A DNA stretch of 64,000 bases from Spongospora subterranea (taxonomy: Eukaryota > Endomyxa > Phytomyxea > Plasmodiophorida > Plasmodiophoridae). The notes beneath the pieces are model-generated. The model saw nothing but the letters and a program-made list of their open reading frames with translations. It ran no database searches and was not told the origin of the DNA. Below, piece by piece: positions 13,414 through 23,018 of the stretch. Where the stretch lies: assembly GCA_900404475.1 (NCBI GenBank), contig OUQQ01000258.1:1-64000 (forward strand), read 5' to 3'. Position 1 is the first letter of the stretch. The number at the start of each line of letters is the position of its first letter. The position numbers were made by a program, and so were the translations under genes.

Positions 13414-14326
13414 ATGATCTACGATCTCATTCCATCATTGGCATCGTTGAAGGTGTATTTGGCGTCAACGTCACCAAGGCGGCGCGACATCCTGAACCAA
13501 ATCGGCCTAGATTTCTGTGTTGTCGATAGCGGGTTTGATGAAAGCTTGATCGGCCACGATCGATTGTCATCACCGGCAGAATATGTTCAGGCATCAGCTT
13601 ATCTCAAGGCAGTTTCCGGCAAGGCCCTATTCCCAGATGCAGATGTTGTAATTGGGGCGGATACCGTCGTTGTCTTTGACGGTCAGATTTTGGAAAAGCC
13701 CAAAGGTCGAAAACGTCACATGTTCACGACAATGTCGAAATCAAACCAATAGTGTAGATGACGCCGATGGATACGAAATGATTCGGAAATTGAGCGGTTC
13801 AACCAACACCGTTTATACAGGAGTATCTGTTATATTTCCATGTCCTAATGATGATCGGGTTCAAAACCCAGAGTTTATTGGCCGGATTATGGACCTCTTA
13901 CCCGATGGATTTTGTCCTCGTTTCAACCGCACTTGGGTATTTTGAAACGTATATGGCGATCGGTTCCCCAACTCGGGCGTGCCCGTTTTTTATTCAGGTC
14001 TCGTCGACGGACGTCACGTTTGGGGAATTGGATGACGATCTGATTCGTGCTTATATCAAGACTGGAGATCACCGGTAAACGACTCTGTCGGTAATCTCAA
14101 TTCCGTATACTGATTTCGTCGATCTGTAGCGATAAAGCTGGATCGGTAAATGATATAACGTTGTTCTCGTTCGCTTCTTTCTGTTGAACATCTACAGTAC
14201 GGGATTCAAGGATTCGCGGGCACATTTGTATCTGGAATTAACGGATGCCACTTGAACGTGATGGGATTTCCACTTAGTGAATTCGTCAAGCATATGCGGA
14301 GCGTATTGTTCAATAAACACCAATAA
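13414..14326 (+). CDS. maf: Maf/ASMTL-type nucleoside triphosphate pyrophosphatase
   Basis: Member of the Maf family, which hydrolyses non-canonical or excess pyrimidine nucleoside triphosphates to monophosphates. Exon 1 (13414 to about 13705) has the signature LASTSPRRRDIL at residues 16-27 and VIGADTVVVFDG at about 79-90, followed by EKPK. Introns then separate an exon with GYEMIRKLSGSTNTVYTG (about 13773-13825), an exon with FGELDDDLIRAYIKTGDH (to about 14080), a micro-exon DKAGS (14129-14143) and the last exon, YGIQGFAGTFVSGINGC, ending at 14326. The DKAGxYGIQG motif is thus rebuilt only across an intron. All family motifs are present and the full length is about 200 residues, the usual size. 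CFAP161 begins about 90 bp downstream on the same strand. Confidence 0.85.
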
Positions 14327-14416
14327 CAACACGAGCACATACCAGAGTACCAATCGATCTTTGTTTGTGTTCTTCATCTTGAACGATATAAGCCTGGATC
14401 GCGGTGGTTGTTGGCG

Positions 14417-15473
14417 ATGGCGGATGGATCCTATACGCACAAATGCCGGATTGGCAATTGGAGTGAAGATTTCGAGCTGGAGCAGGTTTGACTGCAATCG
14501 TTCACATGACCTTGTCCTGATATTTTGATCAAACTCCAATGAACAGCTTCGGATGAAAGAGTATCTGAATAAAAAACAAGCAGGGGAACTACTAATCACG
14601 AAATATCAAGCGAAAGTCAACCATTCCCTTCAACCTGTACAATTATCAACCGACACTGAAGGAATCGTTCGATTTGGTAATTGTGTTCTGCTTTATTCAT
14701 GTAAAACCAAAGGAGTTCTATCGAACGATATTGGCGACCTCATAATATCGGGAGGTGAAAAAGCTTACTCTGTCACTACGAGTACAGTTTCAAAGAATGC
14801 TGCAGCGAGAAACGCCTATGTAAGCAAACTTTATCACGTGAGATCGGAAACCTGAATAATTGGTTTAGATCATCGAACCAGTTGGCCAACATGACCAAAA
14901 TGGTGACGCTGTTCTGTTCGGGAAGCCTTTCCGTTTGAGAGCTCATCCGAAATTGAGTCAGCAAACAGCGCTTTATTTGCATTCTCAGCCCGTATCTCCT
15001 TTGTCTGCCTCAAAATATTCACGACATCAAGAGGTACATCGCCGGCGTGGGTTTTGGGAGTCTTCGCTTATGACAAGTTGCAGGTGCTTCTTCATCCTGC
15101 TGTCAATACTTTTGATTCAGTCTGGAAGGTTTGCTTCAAAGACAAAGACCTTCGCCTGGAAATGGAAGGCAATCGCGTCCCTGTATGTTTTCTTCATCAC
15201 CAACATTGATAACCCTTGCTGAATCAGCTTCATTTACAGAACAGAGCCGAGGTTGTGATTATGCATTGTCAGACTAGACAATGCCTGAGCTCGGATTTCA
15301 TCAAGTATGAAAATGATTTCGGTGTCGAATTTGAAGTCTGCGCAAAAACGTTTGCTGACGTTGCTAAGAATCAGACAATGAAGCAAGAATTTCAAGGAGA
15401 AATAATACCTGAGACAGCACAACGGAATGAGCATACAAACAATCACTGGGCATTTATTCTTCAAAATCCGTAA
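14417..15473 (+). CDS. CFAP161: CFAP161, cilia- and flagella-associated protein 161
   Basis: Axonemal microtubule inner protein of motile cilia. Exon 1 from the ATG at 14417 reads CRIGNWSEDFELEQ, the family's start motif. Exon 2 (about 14544-14820) continues MKEYLNKKQAGELLITK and then QLSTDTEGIVRFGNCVLL. A middle exon (about 14905-15040) has LFGKPFRLRAHPKLS, and a short one gives VCFKDKDLRLEMEGNRVP. The last exon (about 15216-15473) ends with the conserved tail EHTNNHWAFILQNP. Every block matches vertebrate CFAP161 in order. The gene shows that this organism makes a motile flagellum. It converges on the minus-strand hydrolase-like gene, about 36 bp away. Confidence 0.85.
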
Positions 15474-15509
15474 ATTAATAAAGTGACCATTTTTTGGTAT
15501 ATAAAGTTT

Positions 15510-18241
15510 TTAGGGGAGCAGGACAGAGGGAGGATTTGGAGTTTTAACGCACAATCCCGCACGTATCCATTGGCCAGCAAGTTCAACCGCAGCAGATGCA
15601 GATGGGACTAACACGACAAACCCCAGGAAACCATGGACCAAAGTCGGGAAAATTTTCAGTTGGCAAAAAACACCTAAGAGCATTCGAAAAATGACCCAGT
15701 TCAGAAATCCTTGAAAATTCGTACCTGCAGCAGATAATTTATGAACAAAATCTATCGATTCGTCGAGCTGTTGTCACATGAATTCCACCGAACAAACGAG
15801 AAATCACAGAACACTTACCATAGGATCTACGCCTCCAGACATGATGCAAGTGGGAGGAAACCCAGAAAGCAGTCGCTGGGGAGCTGACATCGGTGATGCG
15901 CAAAGGTCAAGATCTGACTCTGAACTGAACGGCAGATAAACTGATCGCGACTGCACTAATACTGACAACGGCACGATCAGGTCGTTAAAAAACGCGCATC
16001 GTGACGGTGTCATTGCGCCCAACCGAACACTTAGAACAGGATAGCAAAGAATCAATTGATCCGGTCGCTTGACCCGGTGTAACTCAGCCTGAAGACAAAT
16101 TGACGCTGCCAATGCCCCACCTGCACCATCGCCAACGAGCACAATCTATCAAATTGGTTAGCCGCAGAATCAGCTGCAAAAATGACGGTCCCGTACACGT
16201 GTTGGAACGAACCCCAATCCTCCCAATACAATCCATCTATTCAAATTCATTATAATTGCACATTACACATGAAATTAAAATGTTCTCACTTATATAACGC
16301 AAACGATTCCGCAACTGCTTCCGGATAAGTATGATCGGCATGTAAAATGAAATTAGCAGTGACAATGGGGGCTCCTGTTATAGCAGCCCACTTTGCCAAA
16401 TAACCGATGTCAGCTGCGACCATGTTCATCACCCATGATCCACTGCGTATGACCAGGGCAATAGGGGGGATGTCACTACCGAACTGGATTTTATTTGCTG
16501 ATCTCTATTTTAACTCAGGTAAGCATGGGCAAAACAACGGACAATATATTTCCTACATCCCCAATTATGGTTCCTTGCCGATTGAGAACAACCCTAACTT
16601 GATGCTTGAGTCCAGTTGGTCCATCAAACTGGACAAATCTTTCGTCGCAAACTGTTCGGAAGGGTAGGTGCAAAGATGCGGAGGATAACTTCTTGCTCAT
16701 CCTAAATTACAAAGCGTTTAAGGCAATGAATACCCAGTCCTTGAATCTAATTACCAATCATCGATTTGGGACCAGTCGGTTTTGATAACCCGCAGGTCGC
16801 TCGAAGTAAGAAGCTCTCGAGCCATCGATGCCGCGATGTTAGGGCGCATTGCAAAATATACGGAGGATAACATCGCTATGGGAGCTCCAAACCATCTGCA
16901 AGACGATAAAGAATGCCATACACTGAAGCTTGCGTATAAAACGTTGATTGCCCGATAAAGCAACGCAACTCGGTAATTGATCATAGAAACTGGAACATCA
17001 GGAGGCGCAACCAAATCAAGCTGCACTCAGGGTAAATGATAGTCAAACGCAATGGCAATCTTAAACATTTTACCATCCAACGTGAAATGGGAATCCCTGC
17101 ACTCGGCACCTGCATTTCGTCTATTACAGAGACGGCCGAGCACCACAAACGGAACAGAATGAGCATCTCGCGGTGAAGAATACGAAGACGACGCAATTTG
17201 AGAGCAAGTAAGCGTCGGTATAGTATAAAAGAACAGAAAATCGGGGAAAAGAGGGAGATTAGCACGCCCATAGGAGTTGCCGCAACCGATAGAATACTTG
17301 CCACCCCTAATACGTTTCGAAGCTTGGGAAACAACCTGAGCAAGAACTCGCAAAGGAAAATGCCACTAAACCCAGCGGCAGCGCAGCCAGCACTAATGGC
17401 TTTACTATAGAAGACAAATGATCGGAAAGAATTCCAGCGAACCAGCATATGCAAAGTCAACCGCAATGAATACAAGTTCTTATACATTAAGCCAAGAAGT
17501 GAAACAATGCCGCCGTAATGCTTCCAAGGCATTTTTCTCAGTTGGTCTGACCTCCTTTGAGTCCCTGACGGAGATGATGGCGTGGCTTCCACATCAGATT
17601 TTGATGAAGATGGGGACGATACCAGACTAGAAGACGTGAATATGCGACGGTCCAATTGTTGTATATCTTCAACTGAAGACGGCTTCGAACGATCCGATTC
17701 TGGGGGATTAAATAAGCTCAATAAATCACTACTGCTACCACGTAGAGAGCTCGACTTTGACGTGCTAGAACTTAACGCTGGAGACCTTTCTTCAACTTTT
17801 CGATCAATTTTGCGGGCAGCAACGGTTTGGTCCCCAGGAGCATTTACCGGTGGCGGTTGTTCTGCCACGCCAGAATGAATTACAGGTGGCGCTCCGGATT
17901 TCACAGCTCGCGAATCAGTATGTATTCTAACTCTATCTGCATATGCGAAGAGAGACCGTTCCAGAACTGCTATGGTCAAACCGATGTCGCGGATTTCGTC
18001 TGAGATGCTCCCGTGACTATAGCATCGTTTACAAGCCACGACAGCATGGCATACATTGTCAATCTGAAATAGGTCCTGAATTGACAGAAAAACATCGCAT
18101 GTAAATGTGTCTTACAGCTGTCGAGGTTCGGAGCAGTTCTTTTGTGGCATAGCGGGCCCAGCCCTTGGCCGTAAATATATTCTCATTCTGGATGCCTACC
18201 GATTCCGCCTTTGACCGATGCCTTGTGTGCCTGACGGCCAT
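15510..18241 (-). CDS. Membrane protein with a catalytically degenerate HSL-type alpha/beta-hydrolase domain
   Basis: One spliced gene. The N-terminal exon (from 18241) joins through a 40-nt intron to a cytosolic segment, then a serine-rich low-complexity stretch (about 17900-17560) and two or more hydrophobic segments near 17440-17200. The C-terminal part has the hormone-sensitive-lipase fold: SGGVDPM with the acid residue at about 15840, and FPTLVHGFLGF with the histidine at about 15620. The nucleophile elbow, normally GDSAGG, reads GDGAGG (codon at 16125-16127, GGT instead of AGT). The oxyanion motif, normally HGGG, reads RSGSW at about 16445. So Asp and His are kept while Ser and the oxyanion hole are lost. 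I infer a pseudoenzyme, perhaps a binding or scaffold protein at a membrane. Exon limits at 16500-17030 are unresolved. The final stop is TAA at 15510-15512. Confidence 0.65.
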
Positions 18242-19106
18242 GATGATATCGGCAAGATGTTAATATCGTTCATGCACCCTAATGGTAAGTGATCGGGGAG
18301 GTGATGGGAAGTGGAGTGGATAGTAAACTATGCACTGATGCACATAAGGGAGGATTAATAAGGGGGGGGGGGGGGGGAAGGAGTAACGACTCGACCGGGG
18401 GGATAGACCAGAACGCGGCACATCCTCCATTACACGATCCGTGGGTCGCATCCCAGCAAATACTATTTTTTCAACGTGAAAACGGCGAATCGATCACCCG
18501 CATACGAGCTCAAATGTATTCAAACTTGAGAATCCCTGCTCGAGGGGTCATTTGTCACTCGTCTACACATTTTGACAACGAAATTAGCATCAGCAAGTAC
18601 GTTCGGAGCAGTTATGTAAGTGTTGGTGCTTGTGAGGATATCAATCTCCAATTGGCAGATCGAATACGCACGCATCAGTTTAAACGTCAACATTGCCGGT
18701 TACAAAAAAAAATCAGCGAACCTTTCGGTTTAGTTGAGCGTTGATGCTTTGAAAAATGGGGTGGACCTTGACCAAACGTTTTCCAGAATCGGCTATAGTC
18801 CCGCTGCAGATACGAGTGAGGTCAGTGCCAATATATGACTCGTTCAGTGATGAGTTTATCGGGAGCGGTTTCCCCCCTCAACTTCCCTGTGGGCTGCCTG
18901 GCATACACTTCTGCTGGCGCCAGGTTCTGGGACACTCAACATCATATAATAAGGCAGGGGCGAGAGGCTCATTCGCCGTTGTCGATCCCTGATCTTCTGG
19001 AGTGTAGTTCAAGCAGGTTTCTTGTATACATGCCAAAGCGGCCATAGACGAAAATATATCGAGAATTCCGATTGCTACCAGGGTTTATTTCAGACTCCAA
19101 CAGGCC
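18242..19106. other. Intergenic region with a 16-bp poly-G run
   Basis: Lies between divergent genes. It contains 16 consecutive G at 18362-18377. Open frames here, such as 18289-18744, run through the poly-G tract and match nothing. Promoters of both flanking genes should lie here, but no motif stands out. Confidence 0.5.
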
Positions 19107-20370
19107 ATGACCACTAGGCAATGGGTCAGTTGGGCATTGGGGTATATCGACGATATAGCTATTGGAGCTATCAGGTTTTTTGAAGGGAAAACTTATTTCG
19201 ACGGTGGAGTTGGTGATGTCGGAGGCCTCGAAAAATCCGAAAAACTCATGAAACGGGTCTGCCTTGGAGAAGATTCCGTTCCTGAAATGCAAAACCTTGT
19301 ATGGAACACAACCAAAAAAGAAAATAATGAATTAAGAGGACCGATTATTGAAGAGGCCACTTTCAACGCTCCATTTTCTGATCTCGTTCCCGACGAATGT
19401 AAATCGGCCCATTTTCAGCTGATTCGCCCAGCTGTTGGAAAAGTTCGAGGTGGGTTATTCTATCATCTCGGCAATAGTATCATAATTCCAATTACAAGAT
19501 AGGTGTTGTGATTCACTTTCAAATGACGGCGGATGAAACATTCAGCTTCAGGCGAAACCATATCGCTGGAAAACTGGTTTCATCTGGCATTGCTTCCATA
19601 CTATTGATGGCACCACTGTATGATACACGATCAAAGTGCATAATACTTGGCTGAACTTTCGCCATAAACAGATATGGGAGTCGACGCCCCAGTGATCAAG
19701 AACGCCATTACGTCAGGAATATTTCTGACCTTATTCAAGCTGGAATCGTCGGCATATTTGAAGGCGTTATGCTGGTTAACTGGTGCCGTGCTGAGTTTCC
19801 TGATGCACAAATATGCTTGACTGGAATTTCGGCTGGAGCTGTCCCTGCGGCAGGGACAGGTTTATTGAGCGCAGGTCCTGTTGCTGTTGTCCCGTGTATC
19901 GGCGCCGGATCGCCTCAACCCTTTATAAATGGAGCTTTGTCTTCTCATGTCAACTGGGAAAGTATCACCAAATCATTAGGTATCAGACACACTCCCTGTA
20001 TTTCAAATTGATCATCTAAACTCCAGGAAAACGCGATCCTAATGAGGCTCGACTGTATTTGACTGAACTATTCGCAAGGGTCCATTTACGTCGTATCTCG
20101 GATTGGCGAAAGGAAGCTGGCAATCCACCGTCATTGGTGTCAATAAGCGTTGCGGCATCTAATGACAGATGCGTTTTGCCCGATGAGAGTCAAGAGTTGC
20201 ATAATCTTTTGGCCGGGGCAAGTAGCCATGAAGAAATGTTGTGGATAATCGGCGGGCATGCGACGTCGATCCACAAGGCAGGATCACAGTTCGTTCCCAT
20301 TATCGAACGAGCCATTGACATTCTGCAACAATCTAACGCGACTGTAGTCGATACACCAACACTGTCATAG
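19107..20370 (+). CDS. ABHD18: ABHD18-family alpha/beta hydrolase
   Basis: Matches the ABHD18 (C4orf29) family, a conserved eukaryotic serine hydrolase that in mammals acts on mitochondrial cardiolipin-type lipids. Exon 1 (19107 to about 19448) is the helical N-terminal region ending HFQLIRPAVGK. Exon 2 from about 19501 reads IGVVIHFQMTADETF and SGIASILLMAPL, corresponding to the HLAGTGD and LLLENPYYG blocks. Exon 3 starts YGSRRPSDQERHYVR. The nucleophile elbow is LTGISAGA (about 19820). HVNWESITKSLG closes that exon, and the last exon carries the histidine in GGHATSIHKAG (about 20255-20285). The Ser and His of the triad are visible; the family's HLAGTGD reads HFQMTADE here, so the oxyanion strand differs. 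The ATG at 19107 gives a start similar to animal homologues. Tag follows on the same strand after about 110 bp. Confidence 0.82.
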
Positions 20371-20482
20371 GTGTACTCATTCAATACAGTCGCCGATGCA
20401 GTTAATATTGACTGGTTGTAACGATCTTATGGACTTAATCGCGTTCCGTGGTGACCTTTGAGTAACGAACGGATACGTGGAG

Positions 20483-21217
20483 ATGACGGAAGAAGATGAA
20501 GAGGAGATGCCAAAACCTTTGCAACGCTGTAAATGGCTTGGTACTGATTGCACGATCACGCGAGGTGAAGATATTGACAATTTCTGGGTTTGTTGATTAG
20601 GCGATCCAGATGCTGGGAAATTTTCGGAATCAAAAACGTTGATGTTGGAATATCACGACAATGAATGGTGTCCGCAAGTTGTCCAGAATGACGACAGATA
20701 CCTGTTTGAGATGTTGACATTATCTGGTGCCCAATCGGGATTGTCTTGGGCAGTTGTTTTGAAGAAACGAGAAGCGTACCGTGCTGCCTATGCAGGATGG
20801 TCCATTGAAGAGATTGCTGGATTCGATCTTGACATAGTTGAAGCGATGTTGAGTCAAAGTTCTGGAATAATACGAAACCGTCGAAAGATTCTGGCTTCTA
20901 TCAGCAATGCTCAGAGGTTTTTGAAGCTTTGTGAAAACCGATCATTTTTAGCATATCTTTTGGAACGGCTGCCTAGCAACTTGCGAAAACGATTCAGAAG
21001 AATGGACGATCCACCTGTTCCAGCCCAGTCGCTAGCTTCCAATGCGATATCCAAAGACTTGATCTCGCATAAGTTCAAATATGTCGGTCCCATAATTATA
21101 CAAGCATTTTTACAATCAATCGGACTGATTCGAGGACACGACTGGTCATGTCATAGGCATATTCGCCACAAATCTGAGACGATCATGACCTCCCCAAATA
21201 ACTTTATAAAATCTTAG
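20483..21217 (+). CDS. tag: DNA-3-methyladenine glycosylase I (Tag family)
   Basis: Removes 3-methyladenine from alkylated DNA in base excision repair. Exon 1 (20483-20564) has an acidic start and RCKWLGTD, which holds the first zinc cysteine. A 36-nt intron (20565-20600, GT-AG) follows. Exon 2 reads MLEYHDNEWC, FEMLTLSGAQSGLSW (the base-binding pocket) and VLKKREAYRAAYAGW, and ends with YVGPIIIQAFLQSIG and HDWSCHRH, the second half of the zinc site. All Tag motifs are present at normal length, about 230 residues. Tag is a bacterial family found in only some eukaryotes; the intron shows it belongs to this genome. The minus-strand ORC6 stop lies 13 bp beyond its stop codon. Confidence 0.88.
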
Positions 21218-21230
21218 TTGCATAACTCTA

Positions 21231-22456
21231 TTATTCACTGACTTGTCGAAATAAGTCCATAATCGTTCGTTCTTCCGAGGGATTTAGCATCAGTTTGAGA
21301 TTTTGATCCTCCTTCTCTGCCAAGTCCGGTCGGATTTCTTCTTGAAAACCGTCTCGTTTCTTAGATCTCTTGGTCCTCCGTGCACAGATTCCTGAGGGCT
21401 ATGGCACGCATGAGTAATGTTTTCGCTAAACATTAATCCCTTACAGATTCTGCTATTTCTAAAAGGTCGTCGGTTGTGTGACAAACTTGCTGACCGCCTG
21501 TTTCTGCTTCCAATTTTCTCTTCTGCGAAATACGTTTCGTAGGTACCGGTTTAGGACCTAGAACTTCGTCGCAGAACTCCATGATAGTATTACACGCCTA
21601 AAAAACACAACGGTTGTTGATGAGTACAGCCTTTACAATTGCCGATTGATAAACACCTGGATCCAATCTTTACTGGTGGCTTGACATTTGGCCTTCAGTT
21701 GTTTGACATCAAGTTTAACTTTGAGCCGTTTCCCACACAAAAACAAAGTTGCGGCGATTATTGAAGGGGTTGCCTCATCTTTCGCCGCTCGGTTTCGCAG
21801 ATTTCCGAACAACTCTTGATGTCTGATTGTTCAAGGGTAAAAGCGCTTACTTTTTTATTCGTAACCATGATTTTGACCAACCTGGCCTTATACTTTTCTA
21901 AAATACGAGTTGCATATGGAAGCAAAGATATGCAGCCAAACTGTACAGCGAGCTGTTTGATATCCAGAGTCGCTATTCCTAGAGCGTTCCTAACAAGCTG
22001 GCCAGCCAGGCAGATTAGAATAGAGAACCTCGGAATAACCGACGAGTCACTTTACTTGAAATGTTTTGCTATAAACTTTATCATTAGTGCCTATTCTCAA
22101 ACTGAGCAGTTATATATATATTTAGATTGACAGATGTTTACCTGAGTATTTCAAAGCCAGCTCACGCGGAAACTCGTCTTGATCGCAACTACGGTTTCAA
22201 GGAAATCAGAGAAATATAAATCAAAATCGGTTGACTGCATTACACAATCGAGGAGAGATGCAAGCATACGACATTTCGGCAAATTTCGCCCTGCAAATTT
22301 CCAACTCGGTTCATTTAAAGAATGTAACGACGTGAACCATTGAACCTCTCCTAAGCTTCGGATACGAATACGAGATTGCCTAGCCAGTTCTTCAGCTTTC
22401 GCCCTAACTGCTTTATCAAAAATGTTCAATCTTCCGCTCAGCACCGATATGTCCAT
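21231..22456 (-). CDS. ORC6: Origin recognition complex subunit 6 (ORC6)
   Basis: Smallest ORC subunit, with TFIIB-like cyclin folds, needed for MCM loading at origins. Exon 1 from 22456 reads SGRLNIFDKAVRAKAEELAR then SRIRIRSLGE, matching the ORC6 start. The next exon holds GRNLPKCRMLASLLDC. The second cyclin fold has RNALGIATLDIKQLAVQFGC and SLLPYATRILEKYKARLV (about 21995-21860), a hallmark block, then after a 36-nt intron TPSIIAATLFLCGKRLKVKL (about 21780-21720). The C-terminal tail is charged (SQKRKLEAETGGQQ) and ends NPSEERTIMDLFRQVSE at 21231. It is divergent from the small membrane protein at 22655 (198 bp between starts) and convergent with Tag. Exon joins at 22150-22000 are approximate. 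Confidence 0.78.
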
Positions 22457-22654
22457 TAACAGTTCGGTCGCATTGCCAATGAAACAAACGCTCCCGATCA
22501 GTTGGCGAACCCAAGTGCGCGAGCTCCAGCTGTATCGACTGGGTATCGTAGACCTCCCCAGTCGAACTATGTACACACTGACAAGTGGGAATGATGTTGA
22601 AGTTGGGCAGGCGAAAGTCGGAGAAATCACGCTAATCTCGACGTAAATTCGATA

Positions 22655-22976
22655 ATGCCCTCAACAAGCTCATTCCATCTGATTTTATGTATATTGATCG
22701 ACCTCGTTGGATGCCTATCGTATTTTCTGCCTGGTTTTGGAGAGATATTCGATGTACTCTGGGCTCCGATAAGGTATCACTTCACCCCTTGCTGATGATG
22801 CCCATCGCCACCGACAACTGATCGCTCACAGTGCTATATGCATTCGATATCTACTGCCCGACCCTCGGCTATCGTCACTTGCCTATATCGCTTTCTTTGA
22901 AGAGTTATTGCCAGGTACAGACTTTATACCGACCGCCACTTTAGGATGGATTTATTATCATTACCATCTTCTATAA
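22655..22976 (+). CDS. Small conserved membrane protein, 87 residues
   Basis: Two exons, 22655-22773 and 22832-22976, joined across a 58-nt GT-AG intron; the splice restores the frame exactly. Exon 1 has a hydrophobic helix with LVGCLSYFLPGFGE and ends DVLWAPIS. Exon 2 has FFEELLPGTDFIPTATLGW. The pattern PGxGE..D.xWAPIS followed by EE.LPxTDxIPTATLxW is, as far as I recall, shared by uncharacterised plant and protist membrane proteins. Two or three membrane segments are likely. Function unknown. It is too short and too split for single-frame searches, but the conserved motif on both sides of the intron makes it a real gene. It probably shares a promoter with divergent ORC6. Confidence 0.72.
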
Positions 22977-23018
22977 TCTGTGCAGTTCGGTAACTGAACT
23001 TCGCCATTAATTTGTCAG

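Noticed and set aside
18289..18744. Plus-strand frame of 151 codons
   Set aside because: It runs through the poly-G tract, giving a glycine run, and lacks any recognisable domain.
20483..21217. Bacterial contamination suggested by Tag (and Maf)
   Set aside because: Both genes contain GT-AG introns and sit between clearly eukaryotic spliced genes.
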